Shown here: one piece after another, positions 36,028 to 45,145 of the stretch
How the letters are laid out: every line of letters starts with the position of its first letter
Numbering within the stretch: the stretch's first letter is position 1
Assembly: GCF_024758565.1 (NCBI RefSeq)
Contig: NZ_CP079199.1
Coordinates: forward strand, 611,501 to 675,500
Direction: 5' to 3'
Length of the DNA: 64,000 nt
Source: Mesomycoplasma ovipneumoniae
Lineage (GTDB): Bacteria > Bacillota_I > Bacilli_A > Mycoplasmatales > Metamycoplasmataceae
The notes under the pieces: model-generated
Told to the model about the DNA's origin: nothing
The model's database searches: none
Seen by the model: only the letters and a program-made list of their open reading frames with translations
Translations under genes and position numbers: made by a program

Positions 36028-36054
36028 AAATTTCTACCATTTTAAAGGAGAAAA

Positions 36055-39000
36055 ATGCTTAATAAAGAAAATAAAGTAAAAAGTATAAAAACAATAGTTT
36101 CAACAGGTTTTTCGATCACCGCAATTCTTACAACAATCGTTGCAGTTCCAATCGGTCTAACAATTTTTGAGCGCTCATATAGTTCGCAAATTTTTGGTAA
36201 CGTTGATAAAAATCAGGTTGTGGATCTAAAAACTCAATCAACTTTTAGCGAAGAAGATTTTATTAATGCTCTTAATAATCTAAAATTACATGACCAGTAC
36301 AAAAATTTATCAGCAAAAACAGCGTTAGCATTAGCTAACAACCCTTCATATGCTTTTAATTTTCTAAAAGCATATGACTTTAGCCCAATTACTAAACACA
36401 ATTTTCGGGTAGTTTTAGACATTGAAAAAGCAACTGCTTCTGGTAGCGAAGTAAAAAATGTTGTAGTTTATGCGCATTCAGATGAATTCAAACTTACTTA
36501 TTCAAAACAAACTGATCTTAAAGGTTTTGCACAAAGTGATAAAGCTGATGGTGATTTAGTTGGATTCCAAATTGACCTTGAAAAGTCAAAATTAGAACTT
36601 TTTGGAACAAAAAGTTCTAATTTAACAGCTTCTGAAGTTGCTTTTAAACTTGATAATGACTTCCAAGCCTCTTATAAAAGAACACGTTCAAAATCACAAG
36701 CTTTTTCTGATGCTTTATTCGAAAATGGATTAGGTTATAATTTGGTTAACACCTTAGGATTACCTTCAATTTTGGAAAAAGGTTATGTTTTAGCACCAAA
36801 AACTGTTGAAAATCAAAAAGCTAAACAAGAAAAAATTGTTATGATAGGTGAGTCAGACACCAAAAGAGTTGACAGTCTAATGAAGGTTGAAAACTTAGTT
36901 TTCAAAAACCTTGATGATAAAGCCGGAACTCTTTCAATTTCTTTTGAACTAATGGATCCAACTGGCAAAGTTATCAAAGAATTTGACTTTCCAATTTTAG
37001 GAATTAAAAAATTAAGTGTTGATGTCAAAACTGTTGAGCAACAAATTCTTTCACAATTTAGCGATTTTGTTCAATTAAAACCTTTTGTTCAACTTGCACT
37101 TGTCAAAGATAATCTAAGTTTAGCCCAAAGTATTTACAAAACCGATAATAACCCCGTTAATCTCGCCAAAGTCTTGAGCAGAATTGCGCAAAACTCGCAA
37201 CAAAATGGACAACAGAGCCAGGTTTCAACCCAACTTTTCCAAGACTCAGGCCAAAATTCACAAGCTAATAATGCCAAAGTTGAAATAAACCGTCAAGATT
37301 TTAGTGCTTTTTTCAATTTAAAGCCTGAGAGAATCCAAGTTCCTGGTATGGATGGTTATTTTGTTGAAATTAATTCAATTGATTTAGCAAAAAATTTATC
37401 CCAAGAGCAAAAAGATAAACTTTTAAAAGAAAATAAAGTTTCTTTTGATGTTGATTTTCAAATAAAAAAACAACTAAATATTCAAGCTCCTTACCTTGAA
37501 AGTGAATTTGTTAAGTCAAATTATCCGCCAGTTCTTGAATCTTCACTTGCCAGATTAGGAAAAGGAAATAATTCTAAATTTGTTTTAGTTGATCTTGGTT
37601 CTTCAAAATCTAGTTTTGAAGTTCAACTTGATTATGACGAAAATCAGCGAAAAGTTATAAATGCTGTTTTAAAACAAAATTCTCAAATTGACTTTGAAAA
37701 TTTAGACAAAATTAATTTTGAAGATCCAAAAATTCAAAACTTTAATCCTCTAGCTAAAACTTTTGAATTCAGAAAAAATCCTAATGGTCCAAAATTAACT
37801 TTAGAATATGTTAAATCTCTAGTTTCAGAAGTTGTTGATGATGCTAAAAAACAAAAAACTTTTGATCAAGTTGCTAGAAAACTTTTCTTTTTAGATTTTG
37901 GATTTGAGGTAGATAGTACCAGAGCTCTCCAAGATTATATAGCTAGAAACAAACCAAGATTTGAATCATCTACTCCTACAGATAAAGGCAGTGAAAAACC
38001 AGCAGAAGGTGAGAAAAAACCAGAAGGAGAAGAAAAAGCACCTGAAGGCGCACCAGAATCTCAACCATCAACTGGCACTCCCGCTTCGCCAGCACCAACA
38101 ACACCTCCAGCCGCTTCAACTCCAGCTCCAGCAGCTGCTGCAGCCGCTCCAGCTACCTCAACTTCCTCAACATCTGGATCCCAAACAACTTCATCAACAG
38201 CGACAACTTTCCAAGATAATTCAACTACTGAAACTACTACTGAAACTACAACTGAAACCGAAACTAAAACTGAACCTGAAACTGAACCAATTCAAATTTC
38301 AACTTTCAATGGTTTAGGTGTTGGACTTTGAGCATTTTTACAAAAATCTAATTATTCTGAACTTGGTCAAACTGATTATCAAACAGAAGTAGTTAAAAAA
38401 TCTGACAGTCAAATTGATGTAATTCTTAGTTTTGGGTCAAAAACACAAACAGAACAAAAAGATTCAAATCCTAAAGCTATTTTTTCAATTACAAAATTAG
38501 AAGATGATGCTGATTATGATGTTTTAAGAAGTTTTAATCCAACCGTATTTTTTGATTTTCGTGAAAATCAAAAAATAGATAGAACAGGTGAAGTTACAAA
38601 AATTCAACCACTTAACCGTGGTGATGTAAAAATTGATCTTGGAAAAGATAAAGATCAAGTTGCTAGTCAAGATGGATTATTAGTAAGTAAAGCTGTTGAA
38701 ATTAGTAAGGTTCCAGAAAACGCGGGTCAGACTTCAACTACTGATTCTAAAGAGCAAATTCTTGAATCTGGAGTAATATTTTTAGCTTTCCAACCTAATA
38801 ACATTAATGACGATAAAAAACATTATTTAATTGCATCTAAAGATGGTAAAGGTATTTTCATTAAAAAAACTAAACTTGGTGATGGTAAAACTGAAAAATT
38901 TGTTTTAGGTCTTGATGAAAATCCGGGCGATGGCAAAGGCAGAAACGGAAAAATTGACTCAATTGTTGCTTTAATTTCTGGAGTTGATGGCGAAGCTGAC

Positions 39001-39537
39001 ACTAGGCTTCAATTTGAAGAGTCAACTTCTGGTGGTAGTTCTGGTTCTGGAACCTCTAGCGCTGAAGCGAAAAATATAACTCAACTAGTTTTTTTAATCA
39101 CCCCTCCAGACCCTTTCAGACAAACTAATGTAAACAAAGGTGAAGCTGATGACTTTGACTTTATTAAAGATGGAGATTTAATGTTCTTAACTTTATTAAA
39201 GAATCAAAATAAATGAACAATTTGGCTAACTTCAGAAAAAGCAAAAAACCCTTATACTCAAAGAATTTCTAGTGTTTTAGACCTAACTTTAGGTGGTCAT
39301 GTTGATCATGCTAAAAATCTAACTTGAACTCATTTAGGTCCTAATGCTGGACAAAGTTCTACTACAGCTGCATCTGGAGGATCAGGAGCTGGAACAACCC
39401 AAACCACAACCCAAACCGCCTCTTCAGCACAAATCTTGCTCAAAGGTTTTGCCGTTTATGACTCGCCTACTCTGGCAACAAATGTTGAGGCAGTTTCAAG
39501 TTTAAATAATCATTTTATTAAAAAATTCATTAATTAA
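36055..39537 (+). CDS. P102-family adhesin paralogue
   Basis: The 1160-aa product starts after AAAGGAGAAAA and has one N-terminal hydrophobic helix (about 14-36) and a long extracellular region. Its position directly after a P97-like gene and its overall plan fit the P102 family. Residues about 640-745 form a low-complexity linker rich in Pro, Ala, Glu, Thr and Ser, including a run of Thr-Glu pairs. A Gly/Ser-rich linker lies near residue 995. TGA is read as Trp at 38329 and elsewhere. Known P102 paralogues bind host components such as fibronectin and plasminogen; that role here is inferred. Confidence 0.8.
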
Positions 39538-39563
39538 TTTTTTAATAAAATAAATGAGAAATT

Positions 39564-39602
39564 AAAAAAGTAAACTTTTAAAGACAAAAGTTTACTTTTT
39601 TG
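39564..39602 (+). terminator. Terminator after the P97/P102-like operon
   Basis: AAAAAAGTAAACTTTT and AAAAGTTTACTTTTTT form a perfect 16-bp stem with a 6-base loop. It can act in both directions and closes the adhesin operon. Confidence 0.85.
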
Positions 39603-39659
39603 TATTAATAATAATACTTTATATTAAAATATAAAATAAATCATTATAATTATTATATT

Positions 39660-39989
39660 ATGCAAACAAATCCTTTTTATTCTGGAATCAGACTAATAGA
39701 TCTTCCTCAACCAGTTTTAATTAGTCTTTCTGTTATTTTTTTTGTTCTTGCGATAGTTTCAATTTCATTTCACAAGTACACAAGAAAAAAAATTCAACAA
39801 TATAAAGAACTTCAAATGGAAGATTGGAAAAGAGAAAATCCGGGCAAAAAACATTTTACTTATGAGCAGACAAAAATGTTTTTACCCGCTTGACAAAGAG
39901 CAAAATATAATGCCCATATTTTTTTGTCTGTAATTTTCGTTGTTGGCGGTTTTGTTTTTGCATTTGGCAACACCTTAACAACTTTATAA
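39660..39989 (+). CDS. Small two-helix membrane protein
   Basis: The 109-aa product has hydrophobic helices at about residues 20-40 and 88-107, joined by a basic hydrophilic loop of about 45 residues (KKIQQYKELQMEDWKRENP...). One TGA is Trp. The plan recalls SecG, but the loop is too long and SecG motifs are missing, so I leave it unnamed. It stands alone between two terminators. Confidence 0.75.
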
Positions 39990-40092
39990 GTCTAATTTTG
40001 TTATTTTTGTCTATAAAATTATTTTTTCTTAGTTTTTTCCAAAAACTTAAAAATTGACAATAAAATTTTTATTTTATTCACCTACCAAATAC

Positions 40093-40124
40093 AAAAAAAT
40101 CCTATGAATTCATAGGGTTTTTTT
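40093..40124 (+). terminator. Bidirectional terminator before nrdF
   Basis: The palindrome CCTATGAATTCATAGG (40101-40116) is flanked by seven A residues and seven T residues, the classic intrinsic-terminator pattern. Confidence 0.85.
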
Positions 40125-40197
40125 ATTTTTCAAATTAAAAAAATTAAAAAAATAAATTTAAAAATAATTTTTTTCTTAAAAGCCTTTTTCTTTTTGG

Positions 40198-40203
40198 TAA
40201 AAT
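40198..40203 (+). promoter_or_regulatory. Probable -10 box of the nrdFIE operon
   Basis: TAAAAT preceded by TTGG lies 54 bases before the nrdF ATG, in a gap that is otherwise A/T-rich. I see no obvious NrdR box. Confidence 0.45.
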
Positions 40204-40257
40204 TATAGTCCACTTAATTTTAATTATTTTTTAAAGAGCTATTTAGAGGTGAAAAAA

Positions 40258-41304
40258 ATGAATCAAGAAAACAACAACTTAAAAATTAAACAAAAAAATG
40301 ATTACTATAACCTTTCAGTTTCGCCTCTTGAGTATGCCTATAATAATTTTTCAGGCAAAATGCGGGCAGTAAACTGAAATGTTATCAATGATCCTAAAGA
40401 TTTAGAAGTTTGAACCCGTGTAGTTCAAAATTTCTGAATTCCAGAAAAAATTCCGCTTTCAAACGATTTAGAATCATGAAGAACTTTATCACCAGAATGA
40501 CAACAACTTGTAACCCGAACTTTTACTGGTCTAACTCTGCTTGATACAATTCAAGCAACAATTGGTGATGTAGCCCAAATTGGTCATTCTTTGACGGATC
40601 ACGAGCAAGTTATATATGCTAATTTTGCCTTCATGGTAGGTGTTCATGCTCGTTCTTATGGTTCGATTTTTTCAACTTTTTGTTCAAGTGAGGAAATCGA
40701 AGAGGCACACAATTGAGTAATAAATAACGAAAAATTACAAAAAAGGGCAAGAATCTTAATACCTTTTTATGTTGGAAAAGATCCTTTAAAATCAAAAGTT
40801 GCTGCCGCACTAATGCCTGGTTTTCTACTTTATGGCGGTTTTTATCTTCCTTTTTACCTTTCTTCGCGTTCAAAACTGCCAAATACTTCTGATATAATTC
40901 GTTTAATTTTACGCGACAAAGTGATACACAATTATTATTCAGGCTATAAATATCAAAGAAAGGTTGAAAAACTAAGTCCTGAAAAACAAAAAGAAATGAA
41001 AGACTTTGTTTTTGATTTACTTTATAAATTAATCGACTTAGAAAAAGATTATTTATATGACTTATATTCTGAAGTTGGACTTGCCGAATCTGCAATAAAA
41101 TTTAGTCTCTATAATGCTGGCAAATTTTTACAAAATTTAGGATATGACTCACCTTTTACAAAAGAAGAAACTGAAATTGAACCTGAAGTTTTTAGCCAAT
41201 TATCAGCTCGGGCAGACGAGAATCATGATTTTTTCTCAGGAAATGGTTCTTCTTATGTAATGGCACTTGCTGAAGAAACTGAAGATGAAGACTGGGAGTT
41301 CTAA
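40258..41304 (+). CDS. nrdF: Ribonucleotide reductase small subunit NrdF, class Ie (VPK type)
   Basis: The 348-aa protein aligns over its length with class Ib NrdF, including the C-terminal ETEDEDWEF tail. Three of the four metal-binding carboxylates are replaced. Where NrdF has FMExVHARSY it reads FMVGVHARSY (Val127). Where NrdF has LESF it reads MPGF (Pro187). Where NrdF has RDExxH it reads RDKVIH (Lys221). Asp96, His130, the His of VIH and radical Tyr134 are kept. This Val/Pro/Lys set defines the metal-free class Ie subunit, which uses a DOPA radical made with help from NrdI. The start has TAGAGGTG upstream, and nrdI begins one base after its stop. Confidence 0.95.
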
Positions 41305-41305
41305 A

Positions 41306-41761
41306 ATGGAAGACATCAAAAAAACCTATGAATTAAGCGATTATCCTAAACCTAAAGGTGAAATTTTTCTTGTTTATTTCTCTTCAATTTCTAATAATAC
41401 TCACCGTTTTATTGAAAAACTTGGACTGAAAAATCAAAGAATTCCAATTGATATGGATTCTCAAATCGAAGTTAATCAAGATTATGTACTTTTTTGTCCT
41501 ACTTATAGCGGCGGAAAAGGTGAAACAAGCGGTTCAGTACCAAAACCGGTAATAAAATTTTTAAATAATGAACAAAACCGTAAATTTTGTAAAGGGGTTA
41601 TTGCCTCTGGAAACACTAATTTTGGCGACACATACGCTCTTGCTGGTCCGGTTTTGTCAAAAAAATTGAATGTCCCCTTTTTATATCACTTTGAGCTCTT
41701 AGGGACTTCAGAAGATGTTATTAATGTTAAGACAATATTAAATAATTTTTGGGAAAAATAA
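41306..41761 (+). CDS. nrdI: Flavodoxin-like activator NrdI
   Basis: The 151-aa protein has the FMN-binding pattern VYFSSISNNTHRFI, PTYSGGKG and ASGNTNFGDTYALAG typical of NrdI. NrdI supplies the oxidant (superoxide) that activates class Ib and Ie NrdF. I chose ATG at 41306, just after the nrdF stop, rather than the upstream in-frame TTG inside nrdF. nrdE starts immediately after its stop (TAAATG). Confidence 0.95.
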   Translation: MEDIKKTYELSDYPKPKGEIFLVYFSSISNNTHRFIEKLGLKNQRIPIDMDSQIEVNQDYVLFCPTYSGGKGETSGSVPKPVIKFLNNEQNRKFCKGVIASGNTNFGDTYALAGPVLSKKLNVPFLYHFELLGTSEDVINVKTILNNFWEK

Positions 41762-43924
41762 ATGAAAACACACGATAAAAATCACGCTTTTAGTTCTAGT
41801 AGTTCTGAAAGTTATATTAGCCTAAATGCAAAGGCCAAATTATTTTCAAAAAATCCAGATTCATATAAATTTGATATTTTAGCTGCGCAAAAATATATTA
41901 GTGAACATATTGAGCCTAGATTTAAAGTATTTAATTCGTTCAAAGACCGAATTAATTTTTTGCTTAGCCAAAATTATTATGATCCTGCAGTCATAAATCA
42001 ATATTCATTTGAACAACTTGAAGAATTAAATCAAAAAGCTTGAAGTTATAATCATTTTTTCCCTTCATTTATGGGTGCTTTTAAATTTTATTCTTCATAT
42101 GCCCTAAAATCTGATGATAATTTAACATATTTAGAACATTTTCCTGATCGAGCTTTGTTAAATAGTTTATTTTTGGCTAATGGAAATTTTGAAGATGCCA
42201 AACAAATTCTTGAGCAAATAATGTTAGGCAGATTTCAACCAGCTACCCCAACTTTTTTAAATGCAGGAAAACTAAGAAGAGGAGAGTTTGTTTCTTGCTA
42301 TTTAATTAGAGTTGAAGACAATATGGAATCAATTTCGCGGGCAATTACAACATCTTTGCAACTTTCAAAGCGTGGCGGCGGAGTCAGTGTTTTGCTGACA
42401 AATTTACGTGAATTAGGGGCTCCAATTAAAAACATTGAAAATCAAGCAACAGGCGTAATTCCTGTCATGAAAATACTTGAAGACTCTTTTTCATATGCAA
42501 ACCAACTTGGACAACGCCAAGGAGCCGGTGCTGTTTATTTAAATGTTCATCATCCTGATATTCTTTCTTTCCTTGATACAAAAAGGGAAAATGCTGATGA
42601 AAAAATAAGAATAAAATCGCTGTCTTTAGGTGTTATAATCCCAAATATAACATTAACTTTGGCCAAAAACAACGAGCAAATGGCACTTTTTTCTGTTTAT
42701 GATACAGAAAAATTTTATAAAAAACCTTTTAGTGACATTTCAATTACCGAAGAATACTATAAAATGTTAGACAATCCTCAAATTAAAAAAACCTTTATTT
42801 CAGCAAGAAAATTATTTCAAACAATTGCTGAATTACAATTTGAAAGCGGTTATCCTTATATTTTATTTGAAGACACTGTTAATGATGCAAATGCTCATCC
42901 TAATCGTGTTGTAATGTCAAATTTATGCTCAGAAATTACTCAACCTTCAACTCCAAGTTCTTATTTTTCTGATTTAACATTTAAAGAAATTGGTCAAGAT
43001 ATCTGTTGTAATTTAGGTTCATTAAATATTGATAAAGCCATGGAATCAGGTAAAGATTTTCAAAAAATGGTTCACTATTCAGTCATTGGTCTTGATAGTG
43101 TCTCAAGAAATTCTGATCTTTCAGTTGCCCCTTCAATTCAAAAAGGGAATAATTTAAACCATGCAATTGGACTTGGAGCTATGAATTTACATGGTTTTTT
43201 GGCCAAAAACCAAATAATGTATGACTCAGAAGAAGCCCTTGATTTTACAAATATTTTCTTTTATTGTCTAGCTTTTGCTGCTTTTAAGTCTTCTTTAGAA
43301 TTGGCTAAAAAATTTGGTCCTTTTGCTGGTTTTGAAAAAACCACATTTGCCAGCGGCAAATATTTTGAAAAATACACAAAAGTTGATGCCTCAACTTTTG
43401 TGCCAAAAACAGCTAAAATTCAGCAACTTTTTGAAGACTATCAAGTTGACATTCCGACCCGTCAAGACTGAATTGAACTTGCCGAGCAAATTAAAATTCA
43501 CGGAATTGCAAATTCACATTTAATGGCCATTGCTCCAACTGGGTCAATTTCTTATCTTAGTTCTTGTACCCCTTCATTGCAGCCGGTTGTTGCTCCTGTT
43601 GAAGTTAGAAAAGAAGGAAAATTAGGGCGAATTTATGTTCCTTCATACCAATTAGGTCCAAAAACATACGATTTTTATCAAAAAGGAGCATACGAACTTG
43701 GACCGATTCCAATTATTAACATCGTTGCTGAGGCCCAAAAACACGTGGATCAGTCAATTTCAATGACATTATTTTTAACTGACAAGGCAACAACTCGCGA
43801 TTTAAATAAAGCATATATTCATGCCTTTAAAAAAGGTTGCAAGTCAATTTATTATGTAAGAATTCGCCAAGATGTTCTTGAAGATTCAGAAAACTATGAA
43901 TTTTGCGAGTCTTGTGCCGTTTAA
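41762..43924 (+). CDS. nrdE: Ribonucleotide reductase large subunit NrdE
   Basis: The 720-aa catalytic subunit reduces ribonucleoside diphosphates. Landmarks are [22 protein letters not shown] (active-site Cys), [19 protein letters not shown] with the thiyl-radical region, and [18 protein letters not shown]. The C-terminal shuttle cysteines are in CESCAV. Two TGA codons are Trp. No nrdH redoxin gene follows, so the electron donor must be encoded elsewhere. Together with nrdF and nrdI it forms a tightly packed operon. Confidence 0.96.
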
Positions 43925-43956
43925 TTTTTCAAAATAAAATTATTTTGAAAAATTAA
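43921..43956 (+). terminator. Terminator between convergent nrdE and dUTPase genes
   Basis: TTAATTTTTCAAAATAA and its reverse complement are separated by two bases and overlap the nrdE stop codon. The structure can stop transcription from both sides, since the dUTPase gene ends at 43959 on the other strand. Confidence 0.7.
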
Positions 43957-43958
43957 AT

Positions 43959-44468
43959 TTAATACTGATTTTTAATTCTTTCAAGATTTTTATTGTATTT
44001 TTCCAAATAAGCTTGAGTTACTTGATCAATATTTCAGTTCAAAATTTCAATAAACCCAAGGAAATATTCAAACAAATTAACAAGAGTTTCTTTTTCCTTT
44101 TTATGCAAAAAATCAGAGGCTAAAATAAAGACTTTTTTAAATTGTTCGTTAATATCTTTGTTTTTAACAAATTTTGTTTCAAAAACTTGTTGGCTTTCAA
44201 AATGAATTCCGGCTGAAACAAGAAAATGAATTGCATCAACAAATTCTTCGATAGTTTTATCAAAATTAGACTTTTTGTTAATTTTTCAATATTTAAAGCT
44301 TTCAATTTCATTTGCAAATTCAGCAATTTCAACTATCGCAGCAATTATTACCTTATCTTGCCATTGGTGATCAACCTTTGTAATTAAATCATTACCATAA
44401 CTATATTCGGCAAAAAGTTTATCTAGAATTTTTTGTTTCTCAAAAATTAGTTTTAAATCAACAATCAT
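43959..44468 (-). CDS. Dimeric (all-alpha) dUTPase-like nucleotide pyrophosphatase
   Basis: The 169-aa helical protein has the metal-binding pattern EIAEFANEIESFKYW (ExxE) and EEFVDAIHFLVSAG (ExxxD) of the dimeric dUTPase / MazG-like superfamily. These enzymes hydrolyse dUTP (and dUDP) to dUMP, preventing uracil misincorporation and feeding thymidylate synthesis. Several TGA codons are Trp. It is convergent with the nrdFIE operon, a sensible dNTP-metabolism neighbourhood. The exact substrate is inferred from family resemblance. Confidence 0.8.
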
Positions 44469-44555
44469 ATTACTTCACACAAATAAATATATAATTAATA
44501 AATGTATAATTATATATTTATTTGTTAATTTTTCAAAGAAAAAAAATTATTCTGG

Positions 44556-45141
44556 TTTTCTGAGTTTGGCAGTTTGATGGCAAAAATTCACTTTTTAGTG
44601 AATATAAATATGAGAAAATACCGGTAAATCCGGGTTTTTTGCCGCAAAGTCTTAATTTTTATTATTTTAAAATTAAGACTTTGCAAAAAAAAAAAAAAAA
44701 ATGCTTGGTTTAAAAAAATTTTAGGTTATAATTACTTTCACTTAAGAATAAATTAATAAATTTTAATATTGAATTAAGGGGGAATCAGTTATGTTTTTTG
44801 TCTAAAAAATCAGAAAATGCGAATTTTCCGTCATATTTTTAAATATGATGGAATGCCTTAAATTTAACCGTTTAGAAATCTATAAATTTATGGCTTTTAA
44901 TTATTGTTCTTTCAAAACTTCATATATTTTTTTAGGCTCAATTTAAATAAAAACGAGTTTTCTATTTACATTGAGTTTAAATAGTAGTTGTATTTTTTGT
45001 GGTTTTTGTTATTTTGTCCATAAATTGATTTTTGCCAGTGTTTTAAAATTGTAATTAACTTTTGTCAAAAAAGTTAAAAAAGTGCCCAAAAAACGGAAAC
45101 TTTTTTTAAGATTATCTCATCAAACTGGGAAAGTCAGGGAA
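44556..45141 (+). mobile_element. MITE-like repeat, copy E (about 585 bp, inverted relative to A-D)
   Basis: Inverted termini are at 44557-44579 and 45118-45140. The 12-base direct repeat AAAAAATTATTC borders both ends (44541-44552 and 45140-45151), a likely target-site duplication overlapping the stop codon of the OYE gene. In order it holds a TIR-proximal hairpin, a 16-bp perfect stem (44643-44684) and a 17-A tract (44685-44701). TTGGTT and TATAAT (44705-44732) follow, then a GGGGGA site with ATG (44791-44805), the 32-codon ORF (44848-44946), the conserved hairpin (about 44855-44894) and a terminator-like AAAAAAGTGCCC structure near 45080. Confidence 0.76.
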
Positions 45142-45145
45142 AAAA

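Noticed and set aside
37961-38317. 118-codon ORF rich in Gln/Leu within the P102-like gene
   Set aside because: It is an out-of-frame reading of the repetitive Pro/Ala/Thr linker of the real gene.
39660-39989. SecG
   Set aside because: Two helices are present, but the intervening loop is about 45 residues of basic sequence and the usual SecG motifs are absent.
43959-44468. MazG-type housecleaning pyrophosphatase in place of dUTPase
   Set aside because: The EFANE...FKYW block and the helical plan fit the dimeric dUTPase better, and the neighbouring nrd operon supports it, though the superfamily is shared.
9134-45141. Repeat copies as remnants of a known insertion sequence
   Set aside because: No stretch in any copy translates to a recognisable transposase in any frame, and the internal promoter-hairpin-terminator order is conserved instead.
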